The translations under genes and the position numbers were made by a program. The notes under the pieces were generated by a model. That model did no database searches. It was not told where the DNA came from and worked only from the letters and a program-made list of their open reading frames with translations. Of a stretch of DNA of 64,000 bases, positions 17,773 through 26,287 are shown one piece after another. Every line of letters starts with the position of its first letter. Positions within the stretch are counted from its first letter, which is position 1. Source of the DNA: Pseudodesulfovibrio sediminis (GTDB lineage: Bacteria > Desulfobacterota > Desulfovibrionia > Desulfovibrionales > Desulfovibrionaceae); the NCBI RefSeq assembly GCF_020886695.1, contig NZ_AP024485.1, positions 3,105,001 through 3,169,000 of the forward strand, given 5' to 3'.

Positions 17773-18573
17773 TTACAGGAACCATTCAGGTTTTTTGGGA
17801 GCCTTGCAGTTGGTGTTCAGGCGTTTCTGGGCATCGTTGACGGGGCCGGGTTTTATGCTTCGGGCATTTTGGGGACAGCTTTTGATGCATGCGCAGCAGG
17901 TGATGCATTTGACCTCATCAATTCGGGAGCTGTCCTCCGGGGCGATGGCTTCCACAGGACAGACGTCCGCACATATTCCGCATTGGCCGCACTCCTCGCT
18001 GACCGCAATAAAATTGACATCCCATAAGGTCGTCTTCCCTTTGTACGGGTGGTTTCCGGGGACCTCGATGGGGGCGAACTGCGAGATCGCTGAGACCGAG
18101 TGCATTTTTTTTACTATCGCCTGTCCAAACGCTTCAGCGTGTGTGCGGTCGTCTTGATCCGGGCGACCCTGGGCCGTGGGCAGGCCGGAATCCGAGAAAG
18201 AGTGCTCCCCGATATAGGCAGCGCCTGCAATGGGGACACATCCCTGTCCGGTGATCCATTCCTTGAGTTCAATCAGGGCGTCGTCGAACTCGCGGTTGCC
18301 GTAGACGACGACACACACTGCCGGCGTATTGCTGGCTTCCAGGGCGTTCAGCCACTCGCCCACCAGTGCTGGAACCCTGCCCATGTATACGGGCACGCCG
18401 ACAATGAGCAGCTCGTCTTCTGCGACCTTCAACGGTTGTTGCCTTGCATCCGATCTGGTGATGTCGATGACGTCCAGGGTCTCCGGTCCGATTCCTTTTG
18501 CAATGTCATGAAGGATCGTTTCGGTTGTTTTCGTGGGTGAAAAATAGGCCAGTTTTACTGTATTGATATTCAT
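17773..18573 (-). CDS. Flavodoxin-ferredoxin fusion (EFR1-type)
   Basis: 266 residues from the ATG at 18573 (AGGAATGAG site). Residues 1-160 are a flavodoxin-like domain (LAYFSPTKTTETILHDIA for FMN phosphate, VPVYMGRVPA). Residues about 190-250 hold two [4Fe-4S] ferredoxin motifs (CGQCGICADVCP and CITCCACIKSCP). This EFR1-type architecture predicts a cytoplasmic electron carrier linking FMN with two Fe-S clusters. It is monocistronic and faces moaA. The physiological partner is unknown. Confidence 0.9.
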   Translation of the reverse strand: MNINTVKLAYFSPTKTTETILHDIAKGIGPETLDVIDITRSDARQQPLKVAEDELLIVGVPVYMGRVPALVGEWLNALEASNTPAVCVVVYGNREFDDALIELKEWITGQGCVPIAGAAYIGEHSFSDSGLPTAQGRPDQDDRTHAEAFGQAIVKKMHSVSAISQFAPIEVPGNHPYKGKTTLWDVNFIAVSEECGQCGICADVCPVEAIAPEDSSRIDEVKCITCCACIKSCPQNARSIKPGPVNDAQKRLNTNCKAPKKPEWFL

Positions 18574-18933
18574 TGTACTCATTCCTGCGGGGGTATTGCT
18601 TGTCTGGCTTCCCAAAATCAGCAGTTGTCTCCCAGTGGGAGGAACCGTGGCTTTGGCTGCCCGTTGGTTGGAGAAACGCTTTGGATTTTCCGGAAGGATA
18701 TACCTGCTGTTTTTATGAGGCAAGCAGATGCTCAGCTAAAAAGTACGCTCTCAGGGGGGATATATCGCTGTAGGAAACTTTTGCTGGCGCTGGGTGCGGG
18801 CTGCCCGCCTCGTGTGGGTCTATGACGCAATGAAGAAGAGCCGCGATCAGTTTTGATCGCGGCTCTTTTATTGTATCGGGTGCAGGGGGGGCATTCCCCT
18901 CCCACTTCCACTCGGTCTTGTGCCGGGTGCGTG
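18574..18933. other. Spacer between the ferredoxin gene and the DUF748 gene
   Basis: 360 bases containing the ferredoxin gene promoter region and, at 18836-18870, a strong hairpin (14-base-pair stem AAGAGCCGCGATCA, loop of 4, then TTTTA on the plus strand). Short plus-strand frames here lack coding character. Confidence 0.5.
18836..18870. terminator. Hairpin terminator downstream of DUF748 gene
   Basis: A 14-base-pair stem with a 4-base loop, 65 bases beyond the DUF748 stop. The T-run is better on the plus strand, so it may work in both directions. Confidence 0.75.
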
Positions 18934-21900
18934 CTAGTTGACCCCGAGATCGGCTCTGTGTGACGGGACGCCGGTCTTGCCTTGGGCGTCTTCCTTATCA
19001 AGGAGGAAGACGCGATCCGCCAGGGCTGGATTGGCCGCAACGATGTAGTCCTTGACCGTTTTGGCGCGGAGCAGGGCCAGTTCGTGCAGGTCTTCATCCG
19101 TGATGATGGTCCGATCACGAATGAACTTTTCCATGACGTTAACAGGCTGACGGTCGGTGATGAACAGGGTTGTGGGCTTTTCATCCTCTTCGTCCGGTTC
19201 GGCTGCATAGGCCTCATACAACCATTCTTCATAGTCTTCCGGACTGTCGAAGGTAACGGCGTCCACAGAGGTTGCCAATTGTTCGTCGCGGCTCAGGTCG
19301 TCATACTTCATCTGCTTGACCTTGCGTTCGAAAAAGGCCTTGACCAGACCGGTCTTGTCAGCGTTGGAATCAACGACGCCATCCACTTCCAGCGTCAGTT
19401 TTTCTCGTTCTGTCAGCGCTTTGACTATCGTATCCATTTTTTGCTTGCCCGCGGCATCCAGAGCATATCTGCCCGGCTCAAAGACCACGAAGTCCATATC
19501 CTCGCCGCCGCCGAACATGGAGCCGATGAGGGTGAACGGTGATGAAAGGGCCTTGAACAGCAGACTGACAATGGCCTTGAAGACAATGCCGCCGATCTTG
19601 AAGTCCGGGTCGTCCAGACGGCCGCGGATGGGCAGGTTGATCTCCATGTTGCCGTCACCGTCCTGAAGCAGTGAGAGACCGAACTCCACTGGCACATCAG
19701 GCGCGTCGGGGCTGTCGTCCTTTTTGCCCAGCTCCAGCTTCTCAATGAAGAACTTGTTTTCCGCGCTGAGTTCCCAGTCCTCTGTCTTGAAGGTGACATC
19801 CGCATAGAGACGGCCTTTCTGGATGGGATACGCCAGATGGTGCAAAGTATATGGTGTCAGCGGGATAAGGCCCATCCCATTGATGGAGATCGCCAGATCA
19901 GAGTAGATCGGCGTGACCACCGGATTGAGTGCGCCTGTCACGGACATGGGGGTCTCCCCGATATTCGCCTTGAAGTCGATCTTGGGTCGGGCTTCGGGCG
20001 TCTGGTTGATGTCGGTGAGCAGGAGATTCATGTCTCTCAAGTCGGTGGCAAAGAAGGGGTGCACTGAGTTATCACGATATTTGACCTGACCATCGGTGAT
20101 GCTGACCTTGTTGATTTCCAGCGTCTTGAAGAACGATTCCTTGGGGTCGGGCTTGGTGCGCTCTTTACTCTCTGCGCCTGTGGGTGGTGCAGCCTTTTTG
20201 GCCGTGGCCGTTTCCGTTGTCCCTTCTTTGGGGGCCGGGTCAGGCGCAATGCGCAGGGCGCGCTTGATATTCATTTGACCGTCTTTGAAGATCTCGACGA
20301 TTGCCATGGGAGCTTTGAGGTTCACTTCGCCGATGGTCAACCTGTTGGGTTCATTAGCAAAGGAGATGGTATGCAGAGCAAATTCATCGAATCCCATCAC
20401 TTCGGTGTCGCTGATGGTGTCCTTGACCTGAAGCGCCTGCACAGAGGTGTCGCCGTTCACGGTGTAGCGAGGTTTGTCGCCGCCTTTGAAGGTGTATTTG
20501 AGGTTGGCGTAGGCTCTGCCTTTGCCCACGATCAACTCGGTGAATTCGGCAACGTACCCATCAAAGGGTTTGAGGCCGAAGCCGTTGAGCCGGAGCCGTC
20601 CGTTGGACCACAGGGGATCGACAGAGACTTTGCCTCCCAGCGAAAAGGATCCGCGTCCACTCCAGTTGCCGCTCATTGTGTAGGGCATGGATTTGCCGAC
20701 CAGCGTGGACAGGTCCGTCAGTTCAAATTTGAATTTGTTGATGCCAAACTTGGCGGGATGCTTGAGAGAGGCATCCATAAATCTGAAGTCTCCTTCTTCC
20801 ACGACAACATGGGCGACCTCGGCCTGCCAGCCGCCGGACCACGTCTTGTCATCCTTGGCCTTTGATGCGGTTTCTACCTCTGTGGCGATCTCTTCCGCTA
20901 CTGCGGATTCAGGTGCCAGAAGTTTTTGCAGGTCAATTTTGCCGTCCTTTTCCCGGACGACTGTGACCGCAGGGCCGGTCACCTTGACTTCGGCTACGTC
21001 GACTTTCTGGGAATCCAGGTCCAGGGCTATCCCGGATACGTTCAGGGCGGTCAGCTCAAGGCTCGGGTCCTTGGCTTCGGGCTTTCGCGCCTTGAAGTTG
21101 TTCAGGGAGAGGGTCCCGTTGGACACCAGCAGTTTTGGCTTGCCGTCCACCATTGAGAAGTTGATGTCAGCCGAGATGCCCGCCAGGCCGGAGTCCACGA
21201 GCATGGGTTGGGCCTGGTTGAAATAGGGGGCGTATTGATCCAGGGGGATATTCTGGGCGGTCACCGAGATCTCGGCACTGAGCGGGTCAATAGTGGCTTT
21301 GCCTTGCAGGCCGATGGTGCCCGTGGTTCCGAGTGAGGTCTCGAACTGGCTTGGGGTGTCTCCGTAGCTGGAAAGCTTGGATCCCTTGAAGTTGAGATTG
21401 GAGAATGTCCGTTTGAATTCTCCGGGAACCATGCGGTCTGTCCAGTCCAGAACACCGTCCTTGATGTCGACCTGTTTGATGTCCATGACAAAAGCGCTTG
21501 CTTCGGCCTGTGTCTTGTCCGCAGGGCTTTTCTCTCCCTTTTCTGGGCCGGGGAAGTATGTCGCCCAGTTGATGGCATTGTCCTTTTGCCGGATGATTTT
21601 GAAGAAGGGGGAATCCAGGGTCACGCTGGTCAGTACCAATGCGTTGTCGCCCAGAGAGAAACGTTCCATCTGGAAGGCGAGCTTCTTCAAGGAAAGCACA
21701 GACCCTTCCTTGGGGTCGGAGAGCTTGAGGTTGGAGAGCGTGCCGCCACCACCGAGGAACAGGTTCAGGCGTTGGGCGTCCGGGCGTTCGAAAAAGAGTG
21801 AGATATCGGAAGTGAATCGCCCCTCTTCAAGCTTGAGAGGTGTCTCCACAGGGACATAGTTCCAGTACTGGTTCAGGTCGACATCCACTGCTCCCAGCTC

Positions 21901-22608
21901 GAACTCGGTGAGCAGGGATTCGTCGAAAGGCAGGGTTCGTCCCTTGAGTTCCACCGGGTCGCCGTTGATAACGGCGGTGAACTTGGGCTGGGTGAATTCC
22001 TTACGCTTGTCCATGATGCTGGAGGTGAACGGAACGCGCAGGAAAATATCGGAAATGACGTGTTTCTTGTTGTGGGGCTGGTCATCGAAGAGGATGGTGG
22101 CGTTGCTGAGTTCAAAGCCATACAGGGCGAACGGGAAGACCGCTCCTTCATCCTCTTCGTCTGCGGGGGCATCCTCGGGCTTGTCGCCGTTGTCGGACGC
22201 TGCCATCAGGTCGGAGATGGAGTATTTGCCGTTGCCGAAAAAGGTGATGTCCACGGTGAGATCAACCAGATGCAGGTAGGATACGACCGGTGCCAGCTCC
22301 CATATTGAAGCGATGCCCGGGGCCGCGTCCATGTATCCCACGGAGAGGAGGTCGCCTTCGCCTTCGAGCTTGTTCACCTTGAGGTTGTGGACCTCCAGGT
22401 GAAGCGTATACGGGTTGAAGTAGATCTTCTCTATGACGACAGGGCGTTTCAATTCCGTGGCCAGCTGTGATGTCAGCACGCTTTTGAGCACGGGCGGGAT
22501 CACGAGAAAGCCGATAATGGTCCATATGAGGAGTGTCGTCAGAAGCCAAAAGGCGATCCGACGTATACGCGGGGTGCCATAGGGAATTTTGTCAAGGAAT
22601 GCCAGCAT
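18934..22608 (-). CDS. DUF748 / AsmA-like giant envelope protein
   Basis: 1224 residues. One N-terminal membrane segment (about residues 18-40) anchors a long periplasmic part of repeated beta-rich units (FELSNATILFDD, VDIKDGVLDWTD, VVVEEGDFRFMD, VSITDGQVKYRD). These repeats are characteristic of DUF748 in the AsmA/TamB group, thought to bridge inner and outer membranes for lipid or protein traffic. A second hydrophobic stretch lies near residue 1010. The C-terminal 180 residues start with an OmpA-like GRYALDAAGKQKMDTIV. No operon partner is visible. Confidence 0.85.
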   Translation of the reverse strand: MLAFLDKIPYGTPRIRRIAFWLLTTLLIWTIIGFLVIPPVLKSVLTSQLATELKRPVVIEKIYFNPYTLHLEVHNLKVNKLEGEGDLLSVGYMDAAPGIASIWELAPVVSYLHLVDLTVDITFFGNGKYSISDLMAASDNGDKPEDAPADEEDEGAVFPFALYGFELSNATILFDDQPHNKKHVISDIFLRVPFTSSIMDKRKEFTQPKFTAVINGDPVELKGRTLPFDESLLTEFELGAVDVDLNQYWNYVPVETPLKLEEGRFTSDISLFFERPDAQRLNLFLGGGGTLSNLKLSDPKEGSVLSLKKLAFQMERFSLGDNALVLTSVTLDSPFFKIIRQKDNAINWATYFPGPEKGEKSPADKTQAEASAFVMDIKQVDIKDGVLDWTDRMVPGEFKRTFSNLNFKGSKLSSYGDTPSQFETSLGTTGTIGLQGKATIDPLSAEISVTAQNIPLDQYAPYFNQAQPMLVDSGLAGISADINFSMVDGKPKLLVSNGTLSLNNFKARKPEAKDPSLELTALNVSGIALDLDSQKVDVAEVKVTGPAVTVVREKDGKIDLQKLLAPESAVAEEIATEVETASKAKDDKTWSGGWQAEVAHVVVEEGDFRFMDASLKHPAKFGINKFKFELTDLSTLVGKSMPYTMSGNWSGRGSFSLGGKVSVDPLWSNGRLRLNGFGLKPFDGYVAEFTELIVGKGRAYANLKYTFKGGDKPRYTVNGDTSVQALQVKDTISDTEVMGFDEFALHTISFANEPNRLTIGEVNLKAPMAIVEIFKDGQMNIKRALRIAPDPAPKEGTTETATAKKAAPPTGAESKERTKPDPKESFFKTLEINKVSITDGQVKYRDNSVHPFFATDLRDMNLLLTDINQTPEARPKIDFKANIGETPMSVTGALNPVVTPIYSDLAISINGMGLIPLTPYTLHHLAYPIQKGRLYADVTFKTEDWELSAENKFFIEKLELGKKDDSPDAPDVPVEFGLSLLQDGDGNMEINLPIRGRLDDPDFKIGGIVFKAIVSLLFKALSSPFTLIGSMFGGGEDMDFVVFEPGRYALDAAGKQKMDTIVKALTEREKLTLEVDGVVDSNADKTGLVKAFFERKVKQMKYDDLSRDEQLATSVDAVTFDSPEDYEEWLYEAYAAEPDEEDEKPTTLFITDRQPVNVMEKFIRDRTIITDEDLHELALLRAKTVKDYIVAANPALADRVFLLDKEDAQGKTGVPSHRADLGVN

Positions 22609-23136
22609 GTTCGACCTACTTCAGAGCAGAGGTTTGTCCAGAGGTATACAGGGTATCCCAATTCAGGGCATTAATCCATTGTTCATATGATTCGAGTAGC
22701 AATGAGTGCACGACAAACGCGTGCGTTCTATGCATAAAATAAACGACTTGATAAAAAATGTACAACAGGTTTACTGCCTTAATATTGCATGATTTCGGCT
22801 TATATTTCTTGATATTGACGAGAGGAAAAAAGCTGGCGATCAGAGTCGGCATGCGTCTGCAATACGGGTAGGCGACCGTTGTCCATATTCTCGCCGAGGC
22901 CATACCGGTCGCTTAACTTCTTTCTTCTTCATTCTTTCCGCTGTCCTCTGTTTCGGGCATGTGCATGGATGCCCTGTTGTGCCTGTCTGCGCTGAGCAGG
23001 GGGAACAGCCCCTGCCGTTTTCATGACAAAGAGTGCGGGTTCGCATTGTTTTGCTCTATTATTATGTGGTATGAAGAATCGACGGGGAGCGAAATGTCTG
23101 ATTCATGCGGCACAGAACCTCGATCCAGGAGAGAGA
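22609..23136. other. Divergent promoter region, no gene seen
   Basis: 528 AT-richer bases between the divergent DUF748 and histidine kinase genes. No open frame with a ribosome site and no clear operator was recognised. Confidence 0.5.
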
Positions 23137-24870
23137 ATGTCAGACTCGCACTACTATCAAAGTCTCGCCAAGAGCATGATGTTTACCATCATACTCGTTT
23201 CTATCGCCCCTCTTGTGCTTATTGTTCTCATTGCGGGCCATCAATATGGCGCGGCCTACGAAGAAAAAGTAACGGCTCATCTGCGGGAGCTGGTGCTCAA
23301 GCACGATCAGTCCGTTGACTATTACCTCGAAGAGAAGGTGGAGGAGATTCGGGTGCTGGCCGAGGTCTTCAATGTGAATCGTCTGCGTGATCCTCGTGAG
23401 CTTGAAGCCCTGCATGACGCCCTGGTCCGGGGGCACGGGAATGATTTTGTCGACCTCGGGCTGGTGAACAGCGAGGGAATTCAGGAGGCCTATGCCGGGC
23501 CATACCGGTTGCAGGGAGTGGACTATTCGGAAGCAGAGTGGTTCCGCATGGCCCGTGAGCGCACCGTGTATGTGAGCGATGTGGGGCCCGGATTGCGTGG
23601 GGTGCCGCACTTCACCATAGCGTTGCGCATCAAGGAGGCTGGGCGCGACTGGTTCCTGCGTACCACACTCGATTTCATTGCGTTCAACAAGCTGGTCGAG
23701 GATATTCGAATCGGTCAGACCGGCCTTGCCTATATCATCAACAAAAAGGCGGAGTTCCAGACGACTCCCAATCGCGACATGACCGGTGAGGTGTCGTTTC
23801 TGCAACGGTTCGTCAAGGGCATGGACAGCAATGGGGAGCGGGTCTGGGGTCGTGCAGCCATCACCACGGAGACCAATCCGGCCACCGGCAAGGAAATGAT
23901 CTTCGTGACCAGTCCCATCAAGAACGGGGACTGGCTCATGGTGTTTCAGCAGGACACTGATGACGCGTATGCCGCGTTGAACCGGACCCGCAATCTGGCG
24001 CTGGTGGTCCTGTTGCTGGGTACCCTCGCCATCACTATCATGGCGTATCTGATGAGTCGGCGCATGGCCCGCAAGGTGGAGAAGGCGGACTCGGCCAAGG
24101 AGATCATGAACGAGCAGGTCATCGAAGCGGGCAAGCTGGCCAGTGTCGGCGAGCTGGCCGCCGGTATTGCCCATGAGATCAACAATCCTGTCGCGATCAT
24201 GGTCGAGGAGGCGGGCTGGATTCAGGATCTGTTGGAAGAAGGGCTGAAGGTGGATGACAATGAGCGCGAAGTGCAACGCGCCCTGAACCAGATTCGGACG
24301 CAGGGGACGCGCTGCAAGGGGATCACTCACAAGCTCCTTTCCTTTGCCCGCAAGACCGACCCGACCGTCAAGTTTTTCTGCCTCAATGAGTTGGTACGGG
24401 AGATTGTGGAGCTTTCCGAACAACGGGCCAAGTACGCCAATGTGATCATTGAAACCAGTTTGGCGGACACCATCGCGCAGGTGCAGGCGAGTCCCTCTGA
24501 GATGCAGCAGGTGTTTCTCAATCTGGTCAATAACGCTATCGATGCCATGGACCCGGGCGGAGGTAATCTAGATATCATGACCCGACTGGATGGTGACGAC
24601 GTCGCCATCTCCTTCGCTGATACCGGGTGTGGTATCCCCGAGGCCAATCTGTCGCGTATTTTTGATCCTTTTTTCACCACCAAGCCCGTGGGCCAGGGGA
24701 CCGGCCTGGGGCTGTCCATCATCTACGGGATTATCAACAGGATGGACGGCACTATTGCCGTTCAGTCCACCGTGGATGTTGGCACGACGTTTACCATTCG
24801 ACTGCCCGCAGTGAAAGAGGCCGAGGGCGGGGCGTGCGAGATACGGCTCAATAAAGAAGACACGGCGTAA
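23137..24870 (+). CDS. Cache-type sensor histidine kinase
   Basis: Start chosen at 23137 (AGGAGAGAG site); upstream in-frame starts give an unlikely leader. Membrane segments near residues 15-35 and 305-325 flank a double-Cache-like periplasmic sensor ([49 protein letters not shown]). The kinase core follows: [13 protein letters not shown] (H-box), [20 protein letters not shown] and [12 protein letters not shown]. It is the first gene of a cassette with three single-domain response regulators and a PEP-synthase-like protein, all on the same strand with gaps of 12 to 122 bases. Confidence 0.92.
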   Translation: MSDSHYYQSLAKSMMFTIILVSIAPLVLIVLIAGHQYGAAYEEKVTAHLRELVLKHDQSVDYYLEEKVEEIRVLAEVFNVNRLRDPRELEALHDALVRGHGNDFVDLGLVNSEGIQEAYAGPYRLQGVDYSEAEWFRMARERTVYVSDVGPGLRGVPHFTIALRIKEAGRDWFLRTTLDFIAFNKLVEDIRIGQTGLAYIINKKAEFQTTPNRDMTGEVSFLQRFVKGMDSNGERVWGRAAITTETNPATGKEMIFVTSPIKNGDWLMVFQQDTDDAYAALNRTRNLALVVLLLGTLAITIMAYLMSRRMARKVEKADSAKEIMNEQVIEAGKLASVGELAAGIAHEINNPVAIMVEEAGWIQDLLEEGLKVDDNEREVQRALNQIRTQGTRCKGITHKLLSFARKTDPTVKFFCLNELVREIVELSEQRAKYANVIIETSLADTIAQVQASPSEMQQVFLNLVNNAIDAMDPGGGNLDIMTRLDGDDVAISFADTGCGIPEANLSRIFDPFFTTKPVGQGTGLGLSIIYGIINRMDGTIAVQSTVDVGTTFTIRLPAVKEAEGGACEIRLNKEDTA

Positions 24871-24907
24871 GTCGTGTAGTATATGATAAGGCAACCAGGA
24901 GGTACAG

Positions 24908-25339
24908 ATGCCTGCTACCATTCTACTCGTAGACGATGAACAGGGATTCGTGGACACCATGGCCAAACGGTTGGGGAAGCGAGGGCTGAAAGTTTTCACT
25001 GCCTATAGCGGGCATGAAGGGCTTGACGTTCTGTCCTCCAACGGCTCCATAGATGTGGTGATTCTGGACGTAAAGATGCCGGGTATGGACGGCAACGAGA
25101 CGCTTGCCCGGATCAAGATCGACCATCCGTTGGTGGAGGTCATCATGCTCACGGGACACGCCACGGTGGAGTCTGCCATTGAAGGCATGAAGTCCGGTGC
25201 GTTCGACTACATGATGAAACCGTGCGATCTGGAAGAACTGCTTGGCAAAGTGGGCGAAGCCTACGACAAGAAGGAAACGCATGAGACCAAGATTCTTGAA
25301 GCCAGGGCGCGTCATATCGTGCTCAGGCGGGGTGATTAG
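24908..25339 (+). CDS. Single-domain response regulator 1 of 3
   Basis: 143 residues: a CheY-like receiver with the acidic pair VDDEQG, phospho-acceptor Asp in VVILDVKMPGMDGN, Thr in MLTGHA and Lys in MMKPCD. There is no output domain. A basic C-terminal tail (KKETHETKILEARA) resembles that of receiver 3. CAGGAGG-type site. It is probably phosphorylated by the kinase 37 bases upstream. Confidence 0.93.
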   Translation: MPATILLVDDEQGFVDTMAKRLGKRGLKVFTAYSGHEGLDVLSSNGSIDVVILDVKMPGMDGNETLARIKIDHPLVEVIMLTGHATVESAIEGMKSGAFDYMMKPCDLEELLGKVGEAYDKKETHETKILEARARHIVLRRGD

Positions 25340-25351
25340 GGAGGTCTTTCC

Positions 25352-25738
25352 TTGAGCGAAGTCGAGACACGAGTCCTGCTGGTGGACGATGAAGGCGGAT
25401 TCCTGGATGTCCTGCAAAAGCGCATGGGCAAGCGGGGGCTTTCCGTCACGGTTGCCATGAGCGGCACCGAGGGCATACAGGTACTCAGAAAACAGGATTT
25501 TGACGTGGCTGTCCTTGACCTCAAGCTGGGGGATATGGACGGTATCGAGATATTGCAGATATTCAAGAAAATGGTGCCGGAGATGCCGGTCATCATGCTC
25601 ACGGGGCATGGCAGTGAGCAGGCGGCCAGAGAAGGTATTCAGGCAGGCGCGTTTGATTACCTGCTCAAGCCGTGCGAGCTGGATACGCTGCTACAGAAGA
25701 TTCGGGAGGCCGTCAGCCACGCGCGGCAGGACACATAA
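25352..25738 (+). CDS. Single-domain response regulator 2 of 3
   Basis: 128 residues from a TTG start at 25352 with GGGAGG. Receiver residues are complete: VDDEGG, phospho-acceptor Asp in AVLDLKLGDMDG, MLTGHG and LLKPCE. Unlike its two neighbours, it ends soon after the receiver fold and lacks the basic tail. The TTG start may set a lower dose. Confidence 0.92.
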   Translation: MSEVETRVLLVDDEGGFLDVLQKRMGKRGLSVTVAMSGTEGIQVLRKQDFDVAVLDLKLGDMDGIEILQIFKKMVPEMPVIMLTGHGSEQAAREGIQAGAFDYLLKPCELDTLLQKIREAVSHARQDT

Positions 25739-25754
25739 CAGGACGGAGCAGTCA

Positions 25755-26165
25755 ATGACTGGCATACATATACTCCTTGTGGATGATGAAGCCCCCTTTC
25801 GCAGTGCGCTGGGCAAGCGGCTGACGAAACGGGGCATGGTCATTGAGGAGGCCGGGGCCGGCGAAGAGGCCTTGGAAAAATTGCGTGGGTTCGCAGCTGA
25901 TATCGTGCTGCTTGATGTCAAGATGCCCGGCATGGACGGCATTGCCACACTGCACAGGATAAAGCAGGAGTGGCCGCTTGTGGAGGTCATCATGCTTACG
26001 GGCCATGCGTCCATGGAGATGGCCATCCAGGGCATGGAGCTGGGGGCCTTCGACTATCTGATGAAGCCGGTGGAAATAGAAGAGCTGCTCTACAAGCTTG
26101 AGGATGCGAGCACCCGCAAACGACATCGAGAGGAAAAGATCGCTGCCAGGGCGCATACCGAATAA
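25755..26165 (+). CDS. Single-domain response regulator 3 of 3
   Basis: 136 residues from ATG 25755. Receiver residues: VDDEAP, phospho-acceptor Asp in IVLLDVKMPGMDGI, MLTGHA and LMKPVE. The tail RKRHREEKIAARA resembles receiver 1. It has no output domain. The next gene, the PEP-synthase-like protein, starts 122 bases later. Confidence 0.93.
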   Translation: MTGIHILLVDDEAPFRSALGKRLTKRGMVIEEAGAGEEALEKLRGFAADIVLLDVKMPGMDGIATLHRIKQEWPLVEVIMLTGHASMEMAIQGMELGAFDYLMKPVEIEELLYKLEDASTRKRHREEKIAARAHTE

Positions 26166-26287
26166 CAGCCATTTTCAATTGTACCAACACGAATCAGTGA
26201 CACTGTAACGATGCGCCCTTGCCGCATCTGCCACGCTGCATGAGCGCGTGTGGGAGAGGAGAGGGTGATGAGGTCTGGTGAAGACTC

